A stretch of 64,000 nt of DNA from contig NZ_PVBR01000004.1 in assembly GCF_002980495.1 (NCBI RefSeq), positions 124,001 through 188,000 on the forward strand, read 5' to 3'. The translations under genes and the position numbers were made by a program. This document shows positions 37,562 through 47,292 of this stretch, one piece after another. Below the pieces are notes generated by a model. The model did no database searches and was not told the DNA's origin. It saw nothing but the letters and a program-made list of their open reading frames with translations. Numbering within the stretch: the first letter of the stretch is position 1; every line of letters starts with the position of its first letter. This stretch comes from Phyllobacterium phragmitis. GTDB lineage: Bacteria; Pseudomonadota; Alphaproteobacteria; Rhizobiales; Rhizobiaceae.

Positions 37562-38602
37562 TCAGTTGCACGCAGCCACGGAACCGGCGGCAACGCCCTG
37601 GCAGACGACATCCTTCGTCACCCAGCCGGCATCAATGACAAGATCGAGATTGTCCTTGGTGATCGGCACGGGCTTGAGGAAGATGGAATTCATCTCGATT
37701 CCCTCGGGACCGCCGCTGAATTTCTGCACGCCGGAGATTTCATCCATCTTCTTGCCATCGGCCAGCTCGGAAGCGATCATCGCAGCATTCTTTCCGAGTT
37801 CCCGGCTATCCTTCCAGACCGAGACGGTCTGCGTGCCGAGCGCGATGCGGTTGAGCGCCGCAAAATCCGCATCCTGGCCGGACACCGGCACGGAGCCGGC
37901 AAGCCCCTGCGCGGAAAGTGCGGCGATCGCACCGCCCGCCGTGCCGTCATTGGAAGCCACGACCGCATCCACATCGTTGTTGTTGGCGGTCAGGATCTGC
38001 TCCATGTTCTTCTGCGCGTTGGCGGGCAGCCAGCCATCGGTATAGGCCTCGCCGACATTCTTGATCTTGCCGGCGTCGATCGCATCTTCCAGCACTTCCA
38101 TCTGTCCGGCAAACAGGAAATCCGCATTGGGATCGGCAGCGTTGCCCTTGATGAAGGCATAATTGCCCTCGGGCTTGACCGCAAAGACGGCGCGCGCCTG
38201 CATGCGGCCGACTTCCTTATTGTCGAAGGTAATGTAGAAGGCATCCTTGTTTTCGATCAGACGATCATAGCCGATGACCGGAATGCCTTCGTCTGTGGCC
38301 TTTTCCACCGCCGGACCGATCGCGCCCGAATCCTGCGCAAGGATGATCAGCGCATTGGCGCCTTGCGCGATGAGGCTTTCGACATCGGTCAGCTGTTTTG
38401 CCGCCGATGATTGTGCGTCGGCAGAGATGTATTTATCGCCATTGGCCTCAAGCGCGGCCTTGATCGCCGTTTCATCGGTCTTCCAGCGTTCCTCCTGGAA
38501 ATTCGACCAGGATACGCCGATGATCTTGTCCTTGGCGAAAACGGGGCCCGCGAAAGACACGGCAAACACCGCGCCCGCGAGAGCTGCTGCAAATTTCTTC
38601 AT
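37562..38602 (-). CDS. xylF: D-xylose-type ABC transporter substrate-binding protein
   Basis: Periplasmic binding protein of 346 residues with a signal peptide (about 1-23, VFA-K). XylF-type features are [70 protein letters not shown] and the C-terminal paired cysteines (VVCQG...AACN). It is the first gene of the long minus-strand sugar operon, preceded by a sigma-70-like promoter and short dyads, and is divergent from the ROK regulator gene. Confidence 0.9.
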   Translation of the reverse strand: MKKFAAALAGAVFAVSFAGPVFAKDKIIGVSWSNFQEERWKTDETAIKAALEANGDKYISADAQSSAAKQLTDVESLIAQGANALIILAQDSGAIGPAVEKATDEGIPVIGYDRLIENKDAFYITFDNKEVGRMQARAVFAVKPEGNYAFIKGNAADPNADFLFAGQMEVLEDAIDAGKIKNVGEAYTDGWLPANAQKNMEQILTANNNDVDAVVASNDGTAGGAIAALSAQGLAGSVPVSGQDADFAALNRIALGTQTVSVWKDSRELGKNAAMIASELADGKKMDEISGVQKFSGGPEGIEMNSIFLKPVPITKDNLDLVIDAGWVTKDVVCQGVAAGSVAACN

Positions 38603-38637
38603 GACATTCCTCCCCAGTGCACCCAGCACTATAAAAC

Positions 38638-38655
38638 ATGATCAGGTACGATCAT
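38638..38655. promoter_or_regulatory. Dyad in the xylF leader
   Basis: ATGATC (38638-38643), a six-base spacer and GATCAT (38650-38655) form a perfect inverted repeat between the xylF promoter and start codon. A second dyad, AGTGC-N5-GCACT (38616-38630), lies closer to the gene. These could be operators for the neighbouring ROK repressor; not proven. Confidence 0.4.
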
Positions 38656-38706
38656 TCCCTGCCCCTCCATTGGCAGGCCAGCCTTTTATTTCGAGGCTCG
38701 AAAAAA

Positions 38707-38735
38707 ATAGTGACTAAAATTCCTTTCCATGTCAA
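38707..38735 (-). promoter_or_regulatory. Putative sigma-70 promoter of xylF
   Basis: On the minus strand, TTGACA (38735-38730), a 17-base spacer and CACTAT (38712-38707) match the -35/-10 pattern of alphaproteobacterial housekeeping promoters. It lies about 105 bases upstream of the xylF ATG and would drive the eight-gene operon. Confidence 0.6.
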
Positions 38736-38749
38736 CATCGAAAGTGAGG

Positions 38750-38772
38750 AGCTTAAGCTGTTGCAATGCAAC
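38750..38772. promoter_or_regulatory. Two adjacent palindromes, putative XylR operator
   Basis: AGCTTAAGCT (38750-38759, perfect palindrome) directly followed by GTTGCAATGCAAC (38760-38772, 6-bp arms around one base). They lie just upstream of the xylF -35 element and 46 bases before the ROK regulator start, a natural operator position controlling both directions. Confidence 0.5.
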
Positions 38773-38818
38773 AATAATTTTGCGTCGCAGCGAAAAAGAC
38801 GAGGGAGGGAGGAACGCT

Positions 38819-40063
38819 TTGGCTGGAGCGATCGCACGCTCGGACGATGTGCGCCGACAGAACCGCAGGCTGGTTCTCACCGCCGTAAGACGCAGAGGCG
38901 CGCTTTCCCGGACCGACCTCACCGGTATGACCGGCTTGAGCGCCTCGACCGTTTCGGCCATCGTGGCGGCGCTGGTTTCGGAAGGGGTTCTGCTGGAAAA
39001 CCGTGACAGCGATGGCAGCACGGTGCGGCGCGGCCGGCCGCAGGTCAGTCTCATGCCCAACCCCGATATCGCCAAGGTCGGCGTCGTCAATCTTTCGCTC
39101 AACAGCATCACGGTCGCCCTGGTCGATTATGCCGGCGGCACCATCGCCGAGCAGATCGCCGACCTGCCGACATGGCCGGCAACGGGTCGTGACCTTCTAG
39201 CCGAGATCAGCGCAATGCTGCGCCAGCAAGTGCAATCCGGCGCCGGCAGCGGCGGCAAGCTCATGCATATCTCCATGTCCGTGCAAGGCGTCACCGATGC
39301 CGCCGGCGAGAAGATGCTGTGGGCGCCGATCATCCGTGAGCGAAACATCGGCTTCGGCCCGGCGCTGACGCGCGCCTTCGGCGTGCCGGTGGCGCTGGCC
39401 AATGATTGCACGATGCTCGCCGAGGCGTTGCGCTGGACGGATCCCGATCATTACAGCGGCGATTTCGCCGCCATATTGCTGTCCTACGGCATCGGCATGG
39501 GCCTTTATCTGAAGGGCAAGCCCTTTTCCGGCTCCCATTCATCGGCGGCGGAATTCGGCCATATGGCGCATATTCCCTATGGCGCACTGTGCCGCTGCGG
39601 CCGGCGCGGATGCATAGAGGCCTATGCCGGTGATTACGCCATATGGCGGAACGCCATGGGCATGCCCGATACCGCGCCGCCGGCATTCAGCATCGACGCC
39701 AAGGTTTTCACCGAGCTTGCGGAGCAGGCACGGGAGACGGCCGGGATAGAGCGTGAAGCGTTCCATACGGCCGGCCGCGCCATCGGCTTCGGCCTCAACA
39801 ATCTGTTCTCCCTGATCGATCCGGTGCCGATCGCTCTGGTTGGTCCAGGCGCCAGGGTCTTCGACCTGATCGAGCCGGAAATCCGCAACGCGATCTCCGG
39901 CTCCGCCGGCTGGGACGGGGCGCAGGAGCTGGCGATACGGTGTTACCCGGAGGAGCATCCCCTGATCCTTCAAGGCTGCGCGATGACATCGCTCTTGCAT
40001 CTGGATGCGGATGTATTTTCGGGCGGCGAGGCACGCGGATTCTCCCAGACCAGCGCGGCATAG
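38819..40063 (+). CDS. xylR: ROK-family transcriptional regulator of xylose genes
   Basis: DNA-binding ROK protein of 414 residues: N-terminal winged HTH (about 15-75, RRRGALSRTDLTGMTGLS), then a sugar-kinase-like ligand domain with the ROK zinc signature CRCGRRGCIEAYAG and the preceding EFGHMAHI histidine. Start is inferred to be TTG at 38819, since GGGAGG lies six bases upstream and family members begin near SDDVRRQNRR; the upstream ATG extension looks non-coding. Divergent from xylF and upstream of xylA. Probably a xylose-responsive repressor by context. Confidence 0.85.
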   Translation: MAGAIARSDDVRRQNRRLVLTAVRRRGALSRTDLTGMTGLSASTVSAIVAALVSEGVLLENRDSDGSTVRRGRPQVSLMPNPDIAKVGVVNLSLNSITVALVDYAGGTIAEQIADLPTWPATGRDLLAEISAMLRQQVQSGAGSGGKLMHISMSVQGVTDAAGEKMLWAPIIRERNIGFGPALTRAFGVPVALANDCTMLAEALRWTDPDHYSGDFAAILLSYGIGMGLYLKGKPFSGSHSSAAEFGHMAHIPYGALCRCGRRGCIEAYAGDYAIWRNAMGMPDTAPPAFSIDAKVFTELAEQARETAGIEREAFHTAGRAIGFGLNNLFSLIDPVPIALVGPGARVFDLIEPEIRNAISGSAGWDGAQELAIRCYPEEHPLILQGCAMTSLLHLDADVFSGGEARGFSQTSAA

Positions 40064-40136
40064 GAACATTATTGAAATCTTGGGCACATAGACGGCGGGC
40101 CCGCCGCAATCCATCAGCCATAGGAGGAATATAAAC

Positions 40137-41447
<1,311 letters not shown>

Positions 41448-41473
41448 ACCGCGGCAACGGTTTTGCTGACAGT

Positions 41474-41508
41474 AGAGGGCCTGGAAGACATTCAGGCCCT
41501 CTTTTTCT
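41474..41508 (+). terminator. Rho-independent terminator after xylA
   Basis: AGAGGGCCTG (41474-41483) pairs perfectly with CAGGCCCTCT (41493-41502) across a 9-base loop and is followed by TTTTCT. It ends the xylR-xylA transcript. Confidence 0.85.
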
Positions 41509-41560
41509 AGACCTTTGGCATGCCCTTGGGCCGCACGAAGCGCATTTGGGCGGCGAGCGC

Positions 41561-42058
41561 TCAATTTGCTTTGTTTCGCGCCACCGTCTCCTCGTAGGCT
41601 GCCTGAAGTTCGGCCAGGACCGACGGGCCGGAAACGGGCGCGCCGAGGTGGAGCGTTCGCAGCTCCGCCATGAAGGCTTCCCACATCGGCGGGCCGCCCT
41701 CCTCCAAAAGCTGGGCACGGATCGACAGTTCCTCCGTGACGGGCGTGTGGCGACGTCCCCATGCACCCATCTGCGCAAATAGCGGCACAAGCTGTATGGC
41801 GGGTTCGGCAAGGCTGTAGATCGCCTTCTGCCGGTGGGTGGGATCATCGCGCTTGGTCAGCAGTCCTTCCGCAACCAGCCGCTTCAAGCGGTCAGCGAGA
41901 ATATTGGACGCGATCCCCTCATCCGAGAGGTTGAGCAGTTCGCGATAATGGCGGCGATTGCCGAACATGATGTCGCGAATAATGATCAGGCTCCAGCGAT
42001 CGCCCAGTATTTCCAGCGTCAAATTGATCGGGCAGCCCGAACGGTGCGCATTTCCCAT
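41561..42058 (-). CDS. HxlR-family winged-helix transcriptional regulator
   Basis: DNA-binding protein of 165 residues. The HxlR signature is intact: CPINLTLEILGDRWSLIIIRD, FGNRRHYRELLN, GIASNILADRLKRL and a C-terminal dimerisation half that is longer than the minimal family. HxlR proteins often sense oxidants or electrophiles through the N-terminal cysteine (here in RSGCPI). ATG 42058 has GGAG ten bases upstream; GTG 42073 is an alternative. Divergent from a truncated reductase gene; a palindrome in the interval may be its operator. Confidence 0.9.
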   Translation of the reverse strand: MGNAHRSGCPINLTLEILGDRWSLIIIRDIMFGNRRHYRELLNLSDEGIASNILADRLKRLVAEGLLTKRDDPTHRQKAIYSLAEPAIQLVPLFAQMGAWGRRHTPVTEELSIRAQLLEEGGPPMWEAFMAELRTLHLGAPVSGPSVLAELQAAYEETVARNKAN

Positions 42059-42099
42059 TCTAAAAATCTCCACATCACTGCTTGCAAAATAGGGTCAGC

Positions 42100-42113
42100 T
42101 GCGTTACAACGCA
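42100..42113. promoter_or_regulatory. Palindrome in the HxlR divergent promoter region
   Basis: TGCGTTACAACGCA has perfect 6-bp arms (TGCGTT/AACGCA) around AC. It lies 42 bases upstream of the HxlR start and 46 bases before the reductase fragment, a typical autoregulatory operator position. Confidence 0.4.
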
Positions 42114-42158
42114 ACCACTTGCGAAATGAAAGCAGTTTTGGAGATATAGGAGGAAACG

Positions 42159-42314
42159 ATGGCAAAGCTGGTTTTATCGATGTTCATGAGCCTAGACGGC
42201 TATATCGAAAAGCCTGATGGAGAGTTCGCGCCGCCGGCCTGGTCGGACGATCTGGAGCGGCACTGGTCGGGTTATGCACTCGAACGGGCCGGTCAGCGCA
42301 ACCGTACGAACTGA
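42159..42314 (+). pseudogene. Dihydrofolate reductase (RibD C-terminal) family protein, truncated
   Basis: A 51-codon reading frame with a strong TAGGAGG ribosome site begins MAKLVLSMFMSLDGYIEKPD and continues PPAWSDDLERHWSGYALERAG, the usual first 45 residues of RibD-type reductases of about 190 residues. It then ends in QRNRTN and TGA. The remaining three quarters of the domain, including the second half of the nucleotide site, are absent, so this is a deletion remnant. The HxlR gene presumably regulated the intact gene; the GST gene follows directly. Confidence 0.8.
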
Positions 42315-42324
42315 GGAGACCATG

Positions 42325-42984
42325 ATGCCTCTTAATCTTTATGCCCATCCCTTCTCCTCCTATTGCCAGAAGGCACTGATCGCTCTGTACGAGAACGACA
42401 CCCCCTTCGAATTCCGCATGCTCGGCCCCGACGACGAGAGCACGGTGGCCGAATGGATGGCTCTGTGGCCGCTCAAACGCTTTCCGGTGCTGGTCGACGG
42501 AGATCGCACCATCATGGAGGCGAGCATCATCATCGAATATCTCGGACTTCATCATCCCGGGCCGGTGCGGCTGATCCCCAGTGATGCGGACGCCGCGCTC
42601 GACATACGGCTGATGGATCGCTTCTTCGACAATTACGTCATGACCCCGCAGGGGAAGATCGTCGTCAACGCGATCCGCCCAGCGGAGGTCCGCGATGCCT
42701 ATGGCGTGGAAGAGGCGCGGGCCATGCTCGATGCGGCCTATCGCTGGCTCGACGGCAGAATGGCAGGGCGCGAATGGGCTTCCGGCGACAGTTTCAGTCT
42801 CGCCGATTGCGCCGCAGCACCTGCGCTATTCTATGCCGATTGGAGCCATGCGATCGGCGAGGAATTTGCCCATGTCCATGCTTATCGGCAGCGGCTCCTG
42901 GCGCGCCCGTCCTTTGCACGGGCGGTGGACGAGGCCCGTCCCTATCGACCGCTCTTCCCGCTCGGCGCTCCCGACCGAGACTGA
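42325..42984 (+). CDS. Glutathione S-transferase family protein
   Basis: Protein of 219 residues: N-terminal thioredoxin-like domain with [20 protein letters not shown], the cis-proline region [19 protein letters not shown] and the GSH-binding glutamate/serine there; then an alpha-helical domain with [20 protein letters not shown] (N-capping box). Start at 42325 or 42322 (adjacent ATGs; GGAG spacing favours the second). It follows the reductase remnant by ten bases and was probably in the same HxlR-controlled operon. Confidence 0.9.
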   Translation: MPLNLYAHPFSSYCQKALIALYENDTPFEFRMLGPDDESTVAEWMALWPLKRFPVLVDGDRTIMEASIIIEYLGLHHPGPVRLIPSDADAALDIRLMDRFFDNYVMTPQGKIVVNAIRPAEVRDAYGVEEARAMLDAAYRWLDGRMAGREWASGDSFSLADCAAAPALFYADWSHAIGEEFAHVHAYRQRLLARPSFARAVDEARPYRPLFPLGAPDRD

Positions 42985-42987
42985 TCA

Positions 42988-43219
42988 TCACAAACCGGCA
43001 GCGCGTTGCCAGATGGCGACAAGCGGGCCGTCTTTTCCCTCGATCGGGTCGGATTGCGGAAGCGGAAGGTGCTCGATCCTCTCCAGATCCTGCCTTGAAG
43101 GCGGATCGCGGCAGATATCGGCATGCTGCCCCCGGCGGATAGGCGCCGATCACCAGGAAATCGTCACTCGCATCCAGCCGGCAATGGCCTGTGCCGGCTG
43201 GGAGCACCAGCAGGCACAT
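42988..43219 (-). pseudogene. YjlB-type cupin fragment with frameshift
   Basis: Minus-strand reading gives [20 protein letters not shown] and [10 protein letters not shown], then must shift frame by one base inside a run of five C (43129-43133, plus strand) to continue [20 protein letters not shown] and [19 protein letters not shown] before a stop at 42988. Joined, these are the C-terminal half of a YjlB-family cupin. The N-terminal half is missing upstream. So the gene is both truncated and frameshifted. It ends three bases from the convergent GST stop. Confidence 0.75.
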
Positions 43220-43432
43220 GTCTCGACATCCTCATCTCGATTGGCCCTGGTGCAATTTCTATCTCGCCATCGCGAATTGCAGAAAAGCGTGGACATAATA
43301 GCTTTTCGGCCTTCTCACCTGCCCACAAGTGCGGCTAGTTAGCTTATTGCACTGTTCCAGCGCGCCCGATGCGCTGCTTGTGGGACTGGGACGGTCGCCA
43401 TTCTTCGCAAGAAGCGGCCAAAGGGGACACGC

Positions 43433-44860
43433 ATGGATAGCATCATCAATTTTCTCAACGAGATATTCTGGGGCTATGTTCTGATCTATGGCCTTCTGGC
43501 GGTCGGCATCTTTTTCACCGTGCGGCTGAAATTCATCCAGTTCATGCATTTTCCGGAATTTTTCCGCTCGATCCTTGCGGCACCTACCGAAGACAAGAGC
43601 GGCATCACCCCTTTCCAGGCACTGTGCACGAGCCTCGCCTCGCGCGTCGGCACGGGCAATCTCGCCGGTGTCGCCGTGGCGCTTTATCTCGGCGGTCCTG
43701 GCGCCATCTTCTGGATGTGGATGGTTGCGCTGGTCGGCATGGCCACCGCTTATTCCGAAAGCTCGCTGGCGCAGCTCTACAAGGTGCGCGACGAAAACGG
43801 CCAATATCGCGGAGGACCGGCCTTCTACATCGCCAGGGGCCTGAATGCGCCCCGGGCCGCAGTCATTTTCTCGATCTGCCTGATCCTCGTTTTCGGCCTG
43901 GTGTTCAATGCCGTCCAGGCAAATTCGATCGCCGACGCCATGCAAGGCGCCTTCGGCTTCAACAAGCTTTATGTCGGTATCGCGATCGCCCTCCTCTCCG
44001 CAGTCGTGATCTTCGGCGGCATCAAGCAGATCGCGCGTGTCGCCGAACTGCTGGTGCCGTTCATGGCGATCGCCTACCTGCTGGTGGCGATTTATGTGCT
44101 GATCGCAAACATCGCGGAAGTCCCCGCCGTGATAAGCTTGATCGTCAAGAGCGCATTCGGGCTCGAAGCGGCGGGCGGCGGCATTGCCGCGGCGATGCTG
44201 AACGGCGTGAAGCGGGGTCTGTTCTCAAATGAAGCCGGCATGGGCTCGGCTCCCAATATCGCGGCAGTTGCAACGCCCAACCCGCATCATCCCTCATCGC
44301 AGGGATTTGTGCAGGCGCTCGGCGTGTTCATCGACACGATCCTGATCTGCACGGCAACAGCGGTGATGATCCTCCTGTCGCACAAGCTGATACCCGGCTC
44401 CGAACTCACGGGAACGCCACTGACCCAGGAAGCTCTGGTCGTCCATATCGGCGAATTCGGCCGCTATTTCATTGCCATTGCGATCTTCTTCTTCGCCTTC
44501 ACGTCGATCATCGGCAATTATGCCTATGCCGAAAATGCACTGACCTATCTGGGCGCCGACAACAGGTCCGGATTGACCCTCCTGCGTCTCGGCGCTCTGC
44601 TCATGGTCATCTGGGGCGCCTATCAGTCGGTTGCGACCGTCTTCAATACGGCCGACGCCGTGATGGGTCTGATGGCGACGATAAACCTGGTGGCGATCGT
44701 GCTTCTTTCAGGAACGGTCGCCAAACTGACCGCGGACTTCATCGCGCAGCGCAAGACCGGCACGCCGCATTTCGAAGTGGCCCAATATCCCGAGCTTGCC
44801 GGCAAGATCGACATGGGTATCTGGAGCGAACGGGATGCTCCCGCTGCCTCCGTGAAATAA
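43433..44860 (+). CDS. Alanine/glycine:cation symporter (AGCS family)
   Basis: Sodium-coupled amino-acid importer of 475 residues with about ten helices. AGCS strings: FQALCTSLASRVGTGNLAGV, MVALVGMATAYSESSLAQLY, GGPAFYIARGL, GVKRGLFSNEAGMGSAPNIA and FAFTSIIGNYAYAEN. An AAAGGGGA ribosome site precedes the ATG. Stand-alone gene followed by a strong hairpin; alanine or glycine is the likely substrate by family. Confidence 0.93.
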   Translation: MDSIINFLNEIFWGYVLIYGLLAVGIFFTVRLKFIQFMHFPEFFRSILAAPTEDKSGITPFQALCTSLASRVGTGNLAGVAVALYLGGPGAIFWMWMVALVGMATAYSESSLAQLYKVRDENGQYRGGPAFYIARGLNAPRAAVIFSICLILVFGLVFNAVQANSIADAMQGAFGFNKLYVGIAIALLSAVVIFGGIKQIARVAELLVPFMAIAYLLVAIYVLIANIAEVPAVISLIVKSAFGLEAAGGGIAAAMLNGVKRGLFSNEAGMGSAPNIAAVATPNPHHPSSQGFVQALGVFIDTILICTATAVMILLSHKLIPGSELTGTPLTQEALVVHIGEFGRYFIAIAIFFFAFTSIIGNYAYAENALTYLGADNRSGLTLLRLGALLMVIWGAYQSVATVFNTADAVMGLMATINLVAIVLLSGTVAKLTADFIAQRKTGTPHFEVAQYPELAGKIDMGIWSERDAPAASVK

Positions 44861-44880
44861 AGCCGCAAGACAATCGGTTG

Positions 44881-44907
44881 GAGCGGCTCCCGTTCGGGGA
44901 GCCGCTC
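44881..44907. terminator. Strong hairpin between convergent genes
   Basis: GAGCGGCTCCC (44881-44891) pairs perfectly with GGGAGCCGCTC (44897-44907) over a 5-base loop GTTCG. It lies between the symporter gene and the convergent alcohol dehydrogenase pseudogene and probably terminates both. Confidence 0.75.
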
Positions 44908-44939
44908 TCATCATTTCAGGCAAGCCAGGACGGAAAGGA

Positions 44940-45954
44940 TCAGCCGATCCGGATGACCGCCTTGATCAATCCGCTCTTCTCGTGCGCCCAGCGAGCGATA
45001 TTTTCCGGTGCGTCGTCAATGCTGGTTTCATGCGTCACCAGCACATCGAGCGGAACGAGACCGGCACGGATCGAAGCGGTCACATGCTCGAAATCCTGAC
45101 GCGTCGCATTGCGGCTGGCGATCAGCATCATCTCGCGCTTGTGGAATTCGGGATCGGAAAAGCTGATCGTGTCCTTCACCACACCGACCAGGACAAGCAC
45201 GCCGCCATGCGCCACATAGGCGAAGGCGCTTTCCATCGAGCCGGCATTTCCGGTGGCGTCGAACACCGTATCGAAGCCTTCGCCATCGGTTACCCCCGCC
45301 ACGGCCTCGCCCGTATCCGCACCGAGCGCAATGGTGGAGATAAAGCCGAGCCTGGCCGACGCGAAATCCAGTCTCTCGCGGCTGGCATCGAGCAATGACA
45401 CCGCATGGCCGGCGATGCGGGCGAAGATGGCGGCTCCGATGCCGATCGGCCCGGCGCCGATGACCAGCGTTCGCGATCCCGGACGGGCCAGCGAGCGGCG
45501 GACCGCGTGAGCGCCGATGCGAGGAATTCGACCGTCGCCGCATCGCGCAGGGAAAGGCCGTCCGCCGCATAGAGGTTGGTCTCCGGCATGAGAATCCGCT
45601 CGCACATGGCGCCATCGGCATGAACGCCGAGCACACTGATCGACGTGCAGCAATTGGGCTTTCCCTGGCGGCAGGCGACACAACGACCGCAGGAAATATA
45701 GGGATTGATGATGACGGGTGCGCCCGCCGGAAGCGAGACGCCCGCACCCGCCTTCACCACGCGGCCCGACACTTCATGGCCCATCACACGCGGATATTCG
45801 AGGAAAGGGTGCTTGCCTCGAATATATGATAATCGGTGCCGCAGATGCCGACATGACTGACGTCGACAAGCACCATGCCCGGCGGCACGGTATCGTGTTC
45901 CGGGCGCTCCTCGACGAGGAGGGTGCCGGGTGAGCGGCAGACGATGGCTTTCAT
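44940..45954 (-). pseudogene. Zinc-dependent alcohol dehydrogenase with two frameshifts
   Basis: Three frames must be joined. The first reads MKAIVCRSPGTLLVEERPEH to GICGTDYHIFE; a single G missing near 45816 (GAGGCAAG, expected GAGGGCAAG) shifts to KHPFLEYPRVMGHEVSGRVV and the structural-zinc segment CGRCVACRQGKPNCC. One base is again missing near 45517 (CTCGCATCGG), after which the Rossmann part TLVIGAGPIGIGAAIFARIA follows to the end. Restoring two bases gives a full-length protein of about 338 residues of the sorbitol/idonate dehydrogenase-like MDR group. Decay or sequencing error; the read data would decide. Confidence 0.85.
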
Positions 45955-46042
45955 AGGCGGTGTTCCTTCATTATCGGCAGAAGATATTTTGCCGTCAATC
46001 ATCGTTGGCGTGCTTCACATTCCACCCGATCGCCCGCCCCCC

Positions 46043-47140
46043 TCAAATGAGCGGCGAAACAGCCGCGGTCGATGCCGGGCGCTTGAGACCGAGGCGACGG
46101 AGGAACCAGTCGCCGGCGGGCTTCTCGAACCAGCGGTAGGACAGGACCGCCACAACCATGGTGATAGCCATCGGGAGAGGCAGGAAGAGGTAGAAATCGG
46201 TCGCTCCCAGCGGCGCAAGCAGCCTTTTCCAGACAAAACCGAACATGACGACTTCGACGACCGGGTGCCAGAGATAAATGCCGAAGGACACGGCGGCGAA
46301 GGGCCGCAACGGCTTGGGATAAACAAATGTCTTTTGATCGTTGCGTTCGGCGACCGCGGCGAGGAACACCGCAACGGCCATGACAGCGACGCTGTAATAA
46401 TAATCGACCTGAAGCTGCATCAGCGTGCAGGATGCCAGAATGGCGAGCCAGGCGGGCCAACGCGCCGTCAATGTCAGGCGGCTGCGGGAGGCGAGCACGG
46501 CGATCAATGCGCCAGTGATGAAATCGGCAAAGGCGCGATAGGCCCCCCAGGTATCGGCCTCCAGCCAGTGCTTGCCCGGCATGATGTGCAGCGCCAGCAG
46601 CGTTTCCAGAAGCGCGATCCACAGTACCAGCAGCGCGACAAGTCCTTTTGCCCCGGCGATCCGGTTGGCGAAAAGGATGAGCGGCAGCATGAGATAGGCA
46701 AACCATTCCGCCGACAGCGACCAGGAAACGAAATTGAACGTCAATTCGTTCGAGAAGCCCCATGCCTGGATAAGCAGCAGATTGGGAATGATCTGCGCCA
46801 GATCATAGCGCTCTGCGCCGCCGAACGGGCGCAGAATACCTAAATGATAGAAGATGCCGACGGCGAGAAAGATGAGAAAGGTGATGAGATGCAGCGGATA
46901 AAGCCGGGCGAAGCGCCTGACCATATAAGTGACGTAGCTGCGCCAATCCGTAACCTTGTCGCCATAGTGCACGACGATCAGGAAACCTGAAATGATGAAG
47001 AACATGTCAAGCAGCGGACGCAGGCGCTGAAGCCATTCGATCATCCACTCCGTCCCGACCGGTCCATTAAAGGAAAAATGGTAGAGCATGATGAGGAGCG
47101 CCGCGCATAAGCGCCAGAACTCGAATAGCCGGAAATACAT
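46043..47140 (-). CDS. OafA/YrhL-type acyltransferase family 3 membrane protein
   Basis: Integral membrane acyltransferase of 365 residues with about ten helices. The family features are the first helix RLCAALLIMLYHFSFNG with the conserved histidine, DMFFIISGFLIVVHYG, and RRFARLYPLHLITF with basic/proline residues on the loop. Such enzymes O-acetylate or succinylate surface polysaccharides. It lies between dnaK and the broken dehydrogenase on the minus strand. Confidence 0.9.
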   Translation of the reverse strand: MYFRLFEFWRLCAALLIMLYHFSFNGPVGTEWMIEWLQRLRPLLDMFFIISGFLIVVHYGDKVTDWRSYVTYMVRRFARLYPLHLITFLIFLAVGIFYHLGILRPFGGAERYDLAQIIPNLLLIQAWGFSNELTFNFVSWSLSAEWFAYLMLPLILFANRIAGAKGLVALLVLWIALLETLLALHIMPGKHWLEADTWGAYRAFADFITGALIAVLASRSRLTLTARWPAWLAILASCTLMQLQVDYYYSVAVMAVAVFLAAVAERNDQKTFVYPKPLRPFAAVSFGIYLWHPVVEVVMFGFVWKRLLAPLGATDFYLFLPLPMAITMVVAVLSYRWFEKPAGDWFLRRLGLKRPASTAAVSPLI

Positions 47141-47241
47141 CGCTTCCTCTCGCTTCGCTGCTTCATGCGACCGGGGGCGGATGGTATCCGCGTTCGGTTA
47201 ACAAGCGGAAGCGGAGAATGCCGCAATCCCATGGCGAATAC

Positions 47242-47271
47242 AAAAAAGCCCGGCGCTGAAGCCGGGCTTTT
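47242..47271 (-). terminator. Rho-independent terminator of dnaK
   Basis: On the minus strand AAAAGCCCGGC and GCCGGGCTTTT form an 11-bp stem (47244-47254 with 47261-47271) around a 6-base loop, followed by a run of Ts (47247-47242). It lies 22 bases after the dnaK stop, so dnaK is transcribed alone rather than with dnaJ. Confidence 0.88.
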
Positions 47272-47292
47272 CGTGACTGCTGAAGCCGCGCT

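Noticed and set aside
43259-43945. A 228-codon minus-strand frame over the alanine symporter start
   Set aside because: Antisense to the AGCS transporter; His/Arg/Asp-rich composition is that of a mirror frame.
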